64,000 bases of DNA, taken from VXOI01 sp965261945 (GTDB taxonomy: Bacteria; Chloroflexota; Dehalococcoidia; Lucifugimonadales; UBA3495). Both the position numbers and the translations under genes were made by a program. Below are positions 8,312-19,100 of this stretch, one piece after another. The stretch spans positions 124,001 through 188,000 of the forward strand of contig CBDHEF010000001.1 in NCBI GenBank assembly GCA_965261945.1, given 5' to 3'. The notes beneath the pieces were generated by a model. It was not told the origin of the DNA and did not search any database. It saw only the letters and a program-made list of their open reading frames with translations. Positions within the stretch are counted from its first letter, which is position 1; each line of letters begins with the position of its first letter.

Positions 8312-8328
8312 GCGCTTATGCGCTCCTT

Positions 8329-8739
8329 TTACTCCTCGCCGACCCTGTTGCGGACTTCTTCGGGCAGCAGGGCCAGAATCTGGTTGATGGCCTGCCGGAT
8401 GCCGGGTATCAGAATTTCAACTTCCTCTCTGGTTTCAACCGGGATGTAGAAATTATGGTGGAGGCTTCTCGCTGACTGGAAATTGTTGGGAAATGCGGGG
8501 TCGCCGATTTCCTGCCCGATCCCCCGGGCGAAGTTCAGCAGCCCCCGGTGGTCCTCAATTCGCGGCCCGCGCCAGGCATCTACTCCGTGGACGGCCTGGG
8601 TAATGCTGCCCCACAGCATTTCCCCGGCCTTGCCGGGCTCGTTCTTTTGCAGGGCCTCCAGCGCGTTGTCCATGTACTGCCTGCAATGGAAGATGTGGTT
8701 TCTGGTTGCTTCCGGGTCGGGTGCGGGGGCTGTTGCCAT
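8329..8739 (-). CDS. PaREP1/HEPN-like helical protein, paralogue
   Basis: 136 residues from the second ATG: the first ATG (8754) overlaps GGAGGT, which is then the ribosome site for ATG 8739 (eight-base spacing). The sequence parallels the 7907 gene: CRQYMDNALEALQKNEPGKA, GEMLWGSITQAVHG, and a later helix ARSLHHNFYIPVETREEVEI. The pair arose by tandem duplication and is separated by 17 bases. The function is unknown. Confidence 0.6.
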   Translation of the reverse strand: MATAPAPDPEATRNHIFHCRQYMDNALEALQKNEPGKAGEMLWGSITQAVHGVDAWRGPRIEDHRGLLNFARGIGQEIGDPAFPNNFQSARSLHHNFYIPVETREEVEILIPGIRQAINQILALLPEEVRNRVGEE

Positions 8740-8836
8740 TGGAGTTACCTCCATTACATCCCTATAAGCAAATTGTAGTTCATCATAGGGAAGCGCATCA
8801 GTGCGCCCCTACGCCCATCACGCCCATCTTACTCCC

Positions 8837-10792
<1,956 letters not shown>

Positions 10793-10822
10793 TGCTACCC
10801 TCCTGGCCTATGGGCCAGATCG

Positions 10823-11690
10823 TTACGCGCTCCAATTCTGCGCCACTGATTCGAGTTCTAACGCATAGTGCTGTGCGCCCCTAGTATAAACGCTGGAGAA
10901 CCGGTCCAGCATTTCAGTCATCGCCAGCATGACCGGGCTGATCCACCCGATGGTTTCGAGGATTAGCAGATGCTGCTCCGACAGATCGGGCAGGCGCCAG
11001 ATAGGCTCGTGGTGGAAGACGCGGTTGCGCAGGCGGCGGATCTGGTCCAACCGCAGATAAGCATTTTGACGGGTGCGTTGATTTCTCGGGCAGTGAGGAA
11101 ATACTGGTTCCAGTAGCTTGGGCCATAGGACTTGCTCATATCTGATCCTGAACAGACTGAGCCAAAAGCCGAGAGTGAGATTGGCCACTAAACCAAATCC
11201 AAGGTGAAATGCGCATTTATGCCAGGTAGCGTTTCATTGCAGGTGGACTCGCCGGCGCACGGGCGGTCCACTGGTAGGGGCGGGTTTGAAACCCGCCCCT
11301 ACGGTCGAGGCGCGAACCCTGACTGCGAATGGCTGTCCGCAAAATGTACATCCCACATTGGCTTTGGTTTAGGTCGTTAATACCAGCGCTTTTGCCCCTA
11401 CTTTGCAAATCCCTATGCAACTTGTTCATCGGCTCGATTTCGTTGGCGTGCAGACGGCCCTGAAACCAATCAGCGACGCCAAACTCTCGAACAGCCGCCG
11501 CATGGATACTGTTTCTAAGCGAGATTTCGAGACAATTCAAGGCCGGATAAAGACTCTCACACAGAGCCATATTCAAAGCGTATGTTCCGTAGGCTTCCAG
11601 TTGGCTGTGAGGGTTGCCAGAAAAATATGGCCCAAATCTGTCCGCAGAAATCGCAATGGATAGGTCAGAAAAGAAATCGGCAGCTGACAT
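10823..11690 (-). pseudogene. Abi-like (Abi_2 family) gene split by an inverted-repeat element
   Basis: The 5' part (11690-11372) reads from MSAADFFSDL to SRGKSAGIND, including NCLEISLRNSIHAA. The 3' part (11188-10823) reads from VANLTLGFWLSLF to the end, including LRNRVFHHEPIW. Both are hallmarks of the Abi-like family, whose larger members are linked with phage abortive infection. Between them sits the element 11189-11371. Removing the element and one TA joins the halves in frame as GIND-L-VANLTLGFW, so the break is a clean insertion. The ATG 11690 is preferred to the longer upstream ORF because family homology begins there. Confidence 0.75.
11189..11371. mobile_element. MITE-like element family A, copy 1 (inside the Abi-like gene)
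   Basis: Flanked by TA (11189-11190 and 11370-11371) with imperfect terminal inverted repeats AACCAAATCCAA and TTGGCTTTGGTT. The 179-bp interior has no transposase and holds a perfect internal palindrome with arms TAGGGGCGGGTTT and AAACCCGCCCCTA. Two near-identical copies lie at 21827-22014 and 29534-29741. TA duplication and short inverted repeats are typical of MITEs mobilised by IS630/Tc1-like or some IS5-group transposases. Confidence 0.85.
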
Positions 11691-11945
11691 TTGACAAGAG
11701 TACCTGCCAGTGATACTTTGAAAAGGTAAGCCCCGGGGCGTCCTCTCCCATGCTTTCCACAGGAAGCCGGTGATGATCCCGGGGTAATGTTTTTTGTCCC
11801 GGTCGCACCGTCTGTCGTAAGTCCCGCGTATTCTACCACCCTCAACCCACTGGCCGTTTCCCGCGGTTGCGGCTTCCGCCCTCTCCTGCCGCACCAACCC
11901 CTTGCCCCATAGCTTAGAATCCACTCACTATGGATTCACGCCGAA

Positions 11946-13433
11946 TTGCAACCAACGACCACCTCTGCCGCAACCTCCCCGTGGGCTGCCACCTTGGCCG
12001 CCGCTGACGCCGCCGTCAGCGGCCCGATTGCGAGCGGCGGGCGGTGGCGTGACGTCCTGATCGGCGCCACCTCCGCGCTGGCGATGTTTCTGGCCGCGCT
12101 GGACTTCTCGGTCAACGTGGCGCTGCCGGAGATGGCCGCCGACCTGGACGCCGACCTGCAAAGTGTGCAGTGGGCGCTGGTGGTGTTCATGGGCATCAGG
12201 GCCAGCCTGGTGCTGGGCACGGGCAGCTTCGCCGACCGCTTTGGCCTGCGCCGCGTCTACCTCTGGGGCGGAATGGCCTACCTGGTCTCCATGTTCTGCA
12301 TCGCCCTGTCTCCCGATCTTGCCTCGGTGGTCGGGTTCCGGGTGCTGCACGGAATCGGCACGGCCTGCCTCTACGCCGTGGCCCCGGCCATTTCAGCCAA
12401 CCTGTTTCCGCCGCACCGGCGCGGCCTCAGCATGGGCTTCATCGCCGGCAGCCAGGCGATGGGAATGGTGGGCGGCACGATAGGAGCCGGGCTGCTTGTG
12501 GGATGGCTGGGATGGGAAGTGGTGTTCTGGGGAAGAATCCCCTTCATGGTTGCCGCCCTGGTTCTGGCCTGGTTTTATCTCGACCGCGACCCTCCGGTAT
12601 CGAGAGGAGGGCCGGCTTTCGACCTGAGCGGCGCTCTGACGCTGGCCGGCGGGCTGATATGTTTCATAATCGGGACGCGGCTGGGACGCGACATCGGCTG
12701 GGACTCGTGGCCGGTGCTGACGCTGCTGGCGCTGACGCCGGCGCTGCTGCTCGCGTTCTGGCGAATAGAGCGAACGGCGGCCTGGCCGGTGCTGCCCCTG
12801 GCGCTGTTGCGGAACCGGGGCTTTGTCGTTTCCAGCGCCTCTGTCTTCCTGGTCTATCTTGGGGCTTTCGTGGTCTGGTTCATCTTCCCCTTCTACGTGG
12901 CCGATACCCTGGGGCGCGGGCCGGAGGTCCTGGGGGCCATGTTAGCGGTTGCGTCCATCTGCGGGGTGGGCTGTTCCCTGTTTGGCGGCTGGCTCACCGA
13001 CCGCGCCGGAACTCGAATCGTGGGCGTGGCGGGGATGATTGCCCTCGTTGCCGGGCTGGCCCTGACGGGGCTGCTCGACGCCGAATCCTCTGTGGGCGAG
13101 GCGGCTCTGTGGGTGAGCGTTGTCGGCAGCGGCAACGGGCTGGTGCAGGCGGCCTGCTTCTCGCTGGTGATGCGCAGCGTGCCGCAGGAGCGTTTCGGAA
13201 CAGCAGGGGCGATGCTTTCTTTGACGCAGGCGCTGGGTTCGCTATCGGCGGTAGTGTTGTTCGGAGGCATCTTCGCCCTGCGAAGCGACTATCACCTGGC
13301 CCTGCTTGCCGGGACCGCCGGCGCCGAGGCTGCTGCCTTCGTCCTGGCCTACCGCGACGTGTTCATGTTGAGCGCCGCCATCGGCGCAGCCGGGGTCCTG
13401 GTTGCCGCGCTGGGCCGGTCGCAACGCGGATGA
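11946..13433 (+). CDS. MFS drug efflux transporter, DHA2 (14-TM, EmrB/QacA) type
   Basis: 495 residues with about fourteen hydrophobic segments. The N-terminal region holds AALDFSVNVALPEM, matching the DHA2 motif 'LDxTIVNVALP', then GSFADRFGLRRVYLWGG (motif A between TM2 and TM3) and LHGIGTACLYAVAPA. It should be an inner-membrane proton-driven exporter of hydrophobic compounds. The start is taken as the TTG at 11946; another TTG sits about 17 codons downstream, so the exact start is uncertain. The upstream gap (11691-11945) is shared with the divergent Abi-like gene. No regulator is adjacent. Confidence 0.88.
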   Translation: MQPTTTSAATSPWAATLAAADAAVSGPIASGGRWRDVLIGATSALAMFLAALDFSVNVALPEMAADLDADLQSVQWALVVFMGIRASLVLGTGSFADRFGLRRVYLWGGMAYLVSMFCIALSPDLASVVGFRVLHGIGTACLYAVAPAISANLFPPHRRGLSMGFIAGSQAMGMVGGTIGAGLLVGWLGWEVVFWGRIPFMVAALVLAWFYLDRDPPVSRGGPAFDLSGALTLAGGLICFIIGTRLGRDIGWDSWPVLTLLALTPALLLAFWRIERTAAWPVLPLALLRNRGFVVSSASVFLVYLGAFVVWFIFPFYVADTLGRGPEVLGAMLAVASICGVGCSLFGGWLTDRAGTRIVGVAGMIALVAGLALTGLLDAESSVGEAALWVSVVGSGNGLVQAACFSLVMRSVPQERFGTAGAMLSLTQALGSLSAVVLFGGIFALRSDYHLALLAGTAGAEAAAFVLAYRDVFMLSAAIGAAGVLVAALGRSQRG

Positions 13434-13504
13434 GACGCAGTTCAGCGCTTCCCTTCAGGAGTGCGGCCCTGTCTGCCGTGTTGCTGGAATCATCGCTCTC
13501 CGGC

Positions 13505-13552
13505 ATTGATTCCGGGATTGATTCCGGGATTGATTCCGGGATTGATTGAGGG
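13505..13552. repeat. 12-bp tandem repeat, three perfect units and one degenerate
   Basis: Unit ATTGATTCCGGG repeated at 13505-13540, then ATTGATTGAGGG to 13552. It sits exactly between the ends of the convergent MFS and DCC genes. Confidence 0.9.
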
Positions 13553-13945
13553 CTAAAACCGGCAGCGGTCGCCGCAGTCGTCATCACGCCCAAACAATCT
13601 GCCGATACGCATACGGTTGCGGGCGAAGCTCCGGTAGAAGGCATCAAAGGCCGGACGCGCCGGCCACCAACCCGTCCACGTCATCAGCCAGCCCAGCCCG
13701 GCCAGCCGGTAAGCCTCGCGCAGGCTGTCCATCCCAACCGTGATGCTGCCGTCGGGCCGGATGCCATACAGGGCGGCGTCCACCTGCTCCGCATTGAGGC
13801 CGAATGTGGAAGCGTCGAAGCCCGCGGACGCAATATCAACCGCCTCGATTGCCTCCGGGCGGCGGCGGTGCAGCCAAAGCACCTCGCTACTGCAAATCGG
13901 ACACGCGCCGTCGTACAGCAGGCGGTAGCGTTCTTTCTCTGCCAT
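13553..13945 (-). CDS. DCC family (DUF393) thiol-disulfide oxidoreductase-like protein
   Basis: 130 residues. The family signature is at the N-terminus: LLYDGACPICSSEVLWLHRR, with a thioredoxin-like D-x-x-C-x-x-C. A second conserved piece, YGIRPDGSITVGMDSLREAYRLAGLG, follows, and a C-terminal basic segment ends in CGDRC. No signal peptide, so cytoplasmic. The function is presumed to be redox, with no identified partner. It is a stand-alone gene convergent with the MFS transporter. Confidence 0.85.
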   Translation of the reverse strand: MAEKERYRLLYDGACPICSSEVLWLHRRRPEAIEAVDIASAGFDASTFGLNAEQVDAALYGIRPDGSITVGMDSLREAYRLAGLGWLMTWTGWWPARPAFDAFYRSFARNRMRIGRLFGRDDDCGDRCRF

Positions 13946-14109
13946 ATCACTCTGTCCCTGTGTGAGCGTCTCGCAGGTCTTGACGCACCTTACCCGTAAC
14001 CCCTATTCATATTCTACGCTTGATATAAGCAAAGAGTCTTGTCAGCCTCCTCGGGAACACGCCGTGCAGGAGGGGTCTGCTATCGATAACATCCGCCGCT
14101 TTCCGCGTC

Positions 14110-14138
14110 TTGACCCGCGTTGACGGTCTTGGTACACT
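14110..14138 (+). promoter_or_regulatory. Sigma-70 promoter of the tRNA-Val gene
   Basis: TTGACC (14110-14115), 17-base spacer, TACACT (14133-14138), 12 bases before the tRNA. The rest of the gap 13946-14109 shows no gene. Confidence 0.75.
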
Positions 14139-14150
14139 GCGGAGTAGTGC

Positions 14151-14227
14151 GGGCGGTTAGCTCAGTTGGTTAGAGTACTTGCTCGACACGCAAGAGGTCA
14201 GTGGTTCGAGCCCACTACCGCCCACCA
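14151..14227 (+). tRNA. tRNA-Val(GAC), CCA encoded
   Basis: Cloverleaf visible: acceptor GGGCGGT pairs with ACCGCCC, D-arm around AGCTCAGTTGGTTAGAG, anticodon stem CTTGC/GCAAG with loop TCGACAC (anticodon GAC), T-arm AGTGG-TTCGAGC-CCACT, discriminator A and an encoded CCA. 77 nt. It reads valine codons GUC and GUU. Confidence 0.95.
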
Positions 14228-14367
14228 TCAGGTCAGGCTATCGCCTTGGATTCACTTGGCAGGGACGGCAACCCGCACTAAATCCCGAATTCCCGCCGGT
14301 ATTGCGACTCTTTTGTTTGGCGTCGCGGGTCGGCGCCATCTATTGATTGCTGTAAAGAGACTTGACA

Positions 14368-14919
14368 ATGAACGCCGCCGAAATCTACAAATCAGAAGCC
14401 AACCCTCGCATCCCGCAGTTCTCCGCGGGCGACACTGTCCGCGTCAACTTCCGCATCCGCGAGGGTGAGCGCGAGCGTATCCAGGCATTTCAGGGCGTGG
14501 TGATTCGCCTGAACAACGGCAAGGGCCCCGCCGCCAACTTCACCGTGCGCCGCATCTCCGGTGGCATCGGCATTGAGCGCATCTTCCCGATGCACTCGCC
14601 GCTCATCGAGTCGCTGGAAATCACGCGCTACGGCTCGGTGCGCCGGGCCAAGCTGTACTACCTGCGCGGCTTGCAGGGCCGCGCCGCTCGCATCAAGGAA
14701 CTTAACCCGGCCCAGCGCCGCCGTGCCGCCGAGGCCCAGGCCGCCGCCGCCGCCCGCCGCGAGGAAGAAGCTGCCCTGGCCGCTGCCGAACTGGAAGCGC
14801 AGGAGCAGGCAGCCGCCGAGTCGGAAGCGTTGGCAGAAAGCCAGGTTGCCGGGGCCGACGAGTCTGTCGAGGCTGAGGGCGCTTTGGAAACTGAAGCATC
14901 CGAGCAGGCCGAAGAATAA
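14368..14919 (+). CDS. rplS: 50S ribosomal protein L19 with long acidic C-terminal extension
   Basis: 183 residues from ATG 14368 (an upstream TTG two codons earlier is less likely). Residues 1-115 are canonical L19 (FSAGDTVRVNFRIREGERER, IQAFQGVVIRLNNG, SVRRAKLYYLRGLQGRAARIKE), which sits at the 30S-50S interface. The remaining 65 or so residues are an Ala/Glu-rich extension with coiled-coil-like spacing (RRRAAEAQAAAAARREEEAA) and an acidic end, about half again the normal length. It follows the tRNA gene and precedes priA. Confidence 0.95.
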   Translation: MNAAEIYKSEANPRIPQFSAGDTVRVNFRIREGERERIQAFQGVVIRLNNGKGPAANFTVRRISGGIGIERIFPMHSPLIESLEITRYGSVRRAKLYYLRGLQGRAARIKELNPAQRRRAAEAQAAAAARREEEAALAAAELEAQEQAAAESEALAESQVAGADESVEAEGALETEASEQAEE

Positions 14920-14996
14920 CTTCTCCGGTTCCCCAGGGTCCCAGCAAACGCAGCCTATCCTGAGCTTGCCGAAGGGCGCCCCGGCGCTGATAGCTT

Positions 14997-17525
14997 GTGG
15001 ATGATTTAAGGTACGCGGACGTGGCGGTGGATGCACCCGTGGGCCACGCCCGCGCCTTCACTTACAGCATCCCCGACCGCTTCACCGTGCAGCCCGGGCA
15101 GCTGGTATGGGTTCCGTTCGGCTCGCAGACGCTCCAGGGCATCGTGCTGGGGCTTTCCTCCGCCGAGCCGGAATTCCCCACCCGCCCCATTTCCCAGCCT
15201 GTCGAACCTGCCCCTTTGCTCGGCTTGGAACGGCTTCGGTTAGGCCAGTGGCTCAGTAGCCATTACCGTTCCCCCCTCTTTGCTTCCCTCTCGCTGATGC
15301 TCCCCCCCGGCTTCGAGTCCCGTGTGCGCTCCCGGATAATGCCAACGGCGGAATTCGATTCGGCCACGGAAACGCTGCGAGAGGAAACGACGGTGGCTCT
15401 CGCAGCCCTGAATGACAAGGGCCGTATGTCCCAAGCCGAGTTTGTGAAGCTGTTGGGGCGGCGTGGCATCCGTGAGTTGAGCCGCCTTGTTGAGCAGGGC
15501 GCGGTACACCGCGAGGCGACCATCCCCAGGCCCGGTGTCGCTCCCAAGTACGAAGGCTACCTGGTACCGGCGCACACCGAAGACGATACTCTCGATCGGT
15601 TGTCCGGCAAGCAGAGGGCGCTGCTGGACGCCGTCCGCCATCCCCCCGGACATTTGGCGCTAGGCGAGGCCAACCGGGAGTTCGGCCCCGGCCCGGTCAA
15701 TGCCTTGTGGGAGAAAAGGCTGGTGACGGAGGATTGGTGGCGCACATCCGGCGGCCCGCCGCCCATACCGCCGTCCGATCCGCAGTTGCTAACCCTGACC
15801 CCCGAACAGCGGCAGGCCCTCTCCGAAATCACCGATGCTCTGGACGCATCCTTCGCCGCCCCCCCTGTTAATTCCCCCTCGGAGGAGGGGAGAGGAGGGA
15901 GTAATCCCCCCACACCGGGAGGGGAAGGAAGGGAGAGCGGCCCGGCGCCCCCGATGTCTGCCCGCTCCTTCCTGATCCACGGCGTCACCGGCAGCGGCAA
16001 GACCGAGGTGTACCTGCGGGCCATGGCCCACACCGTGCGCATGGGCCGGCGGGCCGTGTTCCTGGTGCCGGAAATCGCTCTGACCCCGCAGACGCTGGAG
16101 CGGGTCAACGCCTGGTTCGCAGGCCGCGTCGCGCTGCTCCACAGTAGGCAGACGGCGCGCCAGAAATTCGACCAATGGTGGGACATACGGGGCGGCGCCT
16201 TCGACGTGGTGGTCGGCCCCCGCAGCGCGTTGTTCGCCCCGGTGGAGAACCTGGGCCTCATCGTGATTGACGAAGAGCACGAATGGACCTACAAGCAGGA
16301 GGAAACGGCCCCCCTGTACCATGCCCGCGCCGCCGCTCTGGAGCTGGCCCGGCGCACCGGGGCCGTTGTGGTGCTGGGCAGCGCTACGCCCTCGGTGGAA
16401 AGTTTCTACCACGCCTCGCGCGGGCGTGTCCGCCTGCTGTCGCTGCCGCGGCGCGTGACCGGAGGCCAGGGCGCGAATGGCGCCGCCGCCGCTCCCAGCC
16501 TGGCCACGGTGCAGGTCTGCGATATGCGCCGGGAACTGCGCGAGGGCAACCGGCACATTTTCAGCCGCGCCCTCTCCGGCGCCCTGCGGGAGTGCCTGGA
16601 CAGCGGAAACCAGGCGATTCTGTTCCTCAACCGGCGCGGCACATCATCCATCGTACAGTGCCGCGAGTGCGGATACGTGGCGGCCTGCCGACGCTGCGCC
16701 ATGCCGCTGACCTACCACGCTGGCCCGTCCCGGTTGCTTTGCCACCAGTGCAACTACTCCCGACGCCCGCTGGCGAGCTGCCCGGAGTGCCGGGGCCGAC
16801 GCATCCGGCAGTTGGGGCTGGGAACCGAGCGGGTGGTCTCCGAGGTCAGCGAGCTTTTCCCCGGCGTCCGCGTTGACCGGCTGGATTCCGACATTGCCCG
16901 CTCCGCCGGGGCCGCCGAGGAAGCAGTAGCGCGGCTGGTATCCGGCGAAACACAGGTGCTGGTGGGCACCCAGATGATAGCCAAGGGGCTGGACGTTCCC
17001 AACGTCGCGCTGGTCGGCGTGGTGCTGGCCGACATCGGCCTGCACGTTCCGGACTTCCGCGCGGGCGAGCGCGTTTTCAGCCTGCTGTGCCAGGTTGCCG
17101 GACGGGCCGGACGCGGCGACGCCCCGGGCCGGGTGTTCATCCAGACCTACGACCCGGAGCACTACGCCGTCCGCGCCGGGGCAAACCAGGACTACCTCGA
17201 AATGTACCACCAGGAAATCGAGTCCCGACGCAGGCTGGGCTACCCACCCTTCAACCAGTTGGCCCACATCGTCTACCAGAACAACGACGCCGACGCCACC
17301 CAGCGCCAGGCGACAGCAATAGCCGACGAACTGAAGCGCCGCGCCGCCGCCGGGGGCCGCACCGACATCGAGGTCAGCGGCCCTGCCCCCGGACTGCCCC
17401 CGCGCCTGCGGGGCCGCCACCGCTGGCGCCTGCTGCTGCGGGGCCGCAACCTCGCAGAGTTCCTGGAAGGAGCCGACTTCCCCGTCGGATGCACCGTGGA
17501 CATAGACCCGGCGCACGTTACATAA
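14997..17525 (+). CDS. priA: Primosomal protein N' (replication restart helicase PriA)
   Basis: 842 residues, GTG start. A 3'-5' DNA helicase that reloads the replisome at stalled forks. Seen: the N-terminal 3' DNA-binding domain (VAVDAPVGHARAFTYSIP), Walker A GVTGSGKTEVYLRA, Walker B IDEEHEWTYKQEE, motif III GSATPSVES, a zinc-binding insertion with paired cysteines (CRECGYVAACRRC, CHQCNYSRRPLASCPEC), and GTQMIAKGLDVPNV with QVAGRAGRG. Just before Walker A (about residues 288-322) is a low-complexity stretch NSPSEEGRGGSNPPTPGGEG encoded by a palindromic repeat. The frame is kept, so the protein is probably functional. Confidence 0.95.
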   Translation: MDDLRYADVAVDAPVGHARAFTYSIPDRFTVQPGQLVWVPFGSQTLQGIVLGLSSAEPEFPTRPISQPVEPAPLLGLERLRLGQWLSSHYRSPLFASLSLMLPPGFESRVRSRIMPTAEFDSATETLREETTVALAALNDKGRMSQAEFVKLLGRRGIRELSRLVEQGAVHREATIPRPGVAPKYEGYLVPAHTEDDTLDRLSGKQRALLDAVRHPPGHLALGEANREFGPGPVNALWEKRLVTEDWWRTSGGPPPIPPSDPQLLTLTPEQRQALSEITDALDASFAAPPVNSPSEEGRGGSNPPTPGGEGRESGPAPPMSARSFLIHGVTGSGKTEVYLRAMAHTVRMGRRAVFLVPEIALTPQTLERVNAWFAGRVALLHSRQTARQKFDQWWDIRGGAFDVVVGPRSALFAPVENLGLIVIDEEHEWTYKQEETAPLYHARAAALELARRTGAVVVLGSATPSVESFYHASRGRVRLLSLPRRVTGGQGANGAAAAPSLATVQVCDMRRELREGNRHIFSRALSGALRECLDSGNQAILFLNRRGTSSIVQCRECGYVAACRRCAMPLTYHAGPSRLLCHQCNYSRRPLASCPECRGRRIRQLGLGTERVVSEVSELFPGVRVDRLDSDIARSAGAAEEAVARLVSGETQVLVGTQMIAKGLDVPNVALVGVVLADIGLHVPDFRAGERVFSLLCQVAGRAGRGDAPGRVFIQTYDPEHYAVRAGANQDYLEMYHQEIESRRRLGYPPFNQLAHIVYQNNDADATQRQATAIADELKRRAAAGGRTDIEVSGPAPGLPPRLRGRHRWRLLLRGRNLAEFLEGADFPVGCTVDIDPAHVT
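15859..15940 (+). repeat. Palindromic repeat inserted in frame within priA
   Basis: Contains CCCCCTC-GGAG-GAGGGG (15874-15890) and a second G-rich half to about 15935. It resembles the intergenic CCCTCTC/GAGAGGG family but lies in coding sequence and adds about 30 residues between the PriA winged-helix region and Walker A. Confidence 0.6.
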
Positions 17526-17700
17526 ATTCCCGCTTCATATCCGCAAGGGTGAAAGGGAGGTCCTTCTTAGTTCCCTCTCCCTCTGGGAGAAGGTTAGGGT
17601 GACGGCGTTCCCCGGAAATGACGAGTTACGCCCCACCTCCATACGCCTGCACGCCTGCTAAACTACCCTCGACATTCTTCGCTGATAAAGAGGCCCGCCG

Positions 17701-18543
17701 ATGCAGATAGCGCCCCACATCTACAGCACCCACATCGAGGAAGACCCGTCCACCTTCGGGGCGATGCACCCCGGCGGCACTCAGATATACTTCGTCGGCG
17801 ACCCCTCGGAACACATGGTGGTGGTTGACTCCGGCGAACCCTACCGCTTTTGGACCCGCCAGATTCTCGATTACCACGCCGAGCTGGGCCGCCCCCGCAT
17901 CTCCGCCATCCTGATAACGCACGGCCACGGCGACCACATCGGCGGGCTGGATCGGCTTCAGGAGAGCTTCGACTGCGAGGTGCGCTGCCACCCCGGCCTG
18001 GAGCCGCGACTGACGCACCAGCTCGGGCCGGGTGTGGTGCGGGCGCTGGAAGAACAGGGAACGGTGGACACCGGCGGCGGCGTATCGCTGCGAGCCTGGC
18101 ACACACCGGGCCACGAGGACGACCATATCTCCTATCACCTGCCCGCCGACGGAGCCGTGTTCAGCGGCGACACCATCCTGGGCAACTCGTCCTCCAGCGT
18201 CCGCAACCTGAAGCAGTATATGCAGTCGCTGGAAACCCTGGCCCGTCTCAATCCAGACATACTCTGCCCCGGCCACGGAGAGGTGATCCGGGACGGAGCG
18301 GCCCGCATCGCCTGGTATGCCCGCCACCGGAACGAGCGCGAGGAGCAGGTGCTGGCGGCCCTGGCCCAGGGAGCAGGCTCCGTTGACGAAATCGTCACCG
18401 CCGTCTACCCGCGCAACCTGGCCGACAACCTGCGCTCCGCCGCCGCCCGCAACGTCCGCACCCATCTGCAAAAGCTGGTGGAAGAGGGCCGCGTGGCCGA
18501 AGCGACGTCATCGTACGCCCTGAGCGGGAACGGGCAGGTGTAG
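17701..18543 (+). CDS. MBL-fold metallo-hydrolase (LACTB2-like)
   Basis: 280 residues. The metallo-beta-lactamase metal site is seen as THGHGDHIGGL, then HTPGHEDDHISYHLP, FSGDTILG and a late PGHGEVI. The C-terminal 60 residues look like the winged-helix region of the LACTB2 group (LRSAAARNVRTHLQKLVEEG). Family members hydrolyse esters or act as endoribonucleases; the substrate here is unknown. The gap upstream (17526-17700) holds a degenerate C/T-rich palindrome. Confidence 0.85.
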   Translation: MQIAPHIYSTHIEEDPSTFGAMHPGGTQIYFVGDPSEHMVVVDSGEPYRFWTRQILDYHAELGRPRISAILITHGHGDHIGGLDRLQESFDCEVRCHPGLEPRLTHQLGPGVVRALEEQGTVDTGGGVSLRAWHTPGHEDDHISYHLPADGAVFSGDTILGNSSSSVRNLKQYMQSLETLARLNPDILCPGHGEVIRDGAARIAWYARHRNEREEQVLAALAQGAGSVDEIVTAVYPRNLADNLRSAAARNVRTHLQKLVEEGRVAEATSSYALSGNGQV

Positions 18544-18730
18544 CAAGTACGGGAAGAGCATACGATTCAGCGGCGGAGCGACGGGCTGCGGCCTGGCAGC
18601 GGGCGTGGGGCTGGCCGCCATGGAGTCGATCCTGATTTCCCCAGTGGGCGAGGGGATTGTCATGGGCATCGTCTGGATGAAGTGGAGGCGGCGCGACGGG
18701 CTGCGGCCTCCCGCTACATGAGACAAACAG

Positions 18731-18758
18731 GTAGGGGCGCACTGCTGTACGCCCCTAC
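18731..18758. repeat. GTAGGGGCG...CGCCCCTAC palindromic repeat
   Basis: Arms GTAGGGGCG and CGCCCCTAC with a CACTGCTGTA loop. Related copies lie at 35629, 55693 and 59284, and inside the family A elements. The gap 18544-18773 has no other feature except a short repeated phrase GACGGGCTGCGGCCT. Confidence 0.75.
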
Positions 18759-18773
18759 GGGGTTCCGAAGTTA

Positions 18774-19100
18774 TTACGCTTTACTTAGGAGTGAGTTTCG
18801 TCTATGCGCACGATGTCTGGCCTGCATGACCGCAACGGCTTGGAGAATCTGTTGCAGCAACTCACTCACTCGTCCCTGCGATTCTGCCAGAAACCGATCG
18901 TTATCATCCATTTGCAAAAGCGACTCATCAATACGTTGAAGGTTTTCTGCTATTTGCCGCTGGTTTTCCGCCATTCGTCGATGATTTTCCCGTATCTGCC
19001 GTTGAGACTCATCCAAACGCGCTTGAGATGCCGCCATTTGATCTGCAACGTTGGCATAAAGCCGCATAAGGGTTTCTAGGTTGCTGATTCGGTCTTCCAT
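18774..19100 (-). CDS. Short coiled-coil protein of unknown function
   Basis: 108 residues, almost entirely one predicted coiled coil: RLDESQRQIRENHRRMAENQ then RQIAENLQRIDESLLQMDDN, with an 'a/d' hydrophobic pattern and repeated QI.EN units. The first 25 residues and the basic end (RHRAHRRNSLLSKA) flank it. It resembles small bacterial coiled-coil proteins that lack a known role. Codon use is less GC-rich than its neighbours, and it stands alone between palindromic repeats, which suggests it may be an accessory gene. Its function is unknown. Confidence 0.6.
   Translation of the reverse strand: MEDRISNLETLMRLYANVADQMAASQARLDESQRQIRENHRRMAENQRQIAENLQRIDESLLQMDDNDRFLAESQGRVSELLQQILQAVAVMQARHRAHRRNSLLSKA

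Noticed and set aside
11217..11924. 235-codon ORF as an intact protein
   Set aside because: Its last 40 or so codons are element A sequence read through; the real gene is interrupted there.
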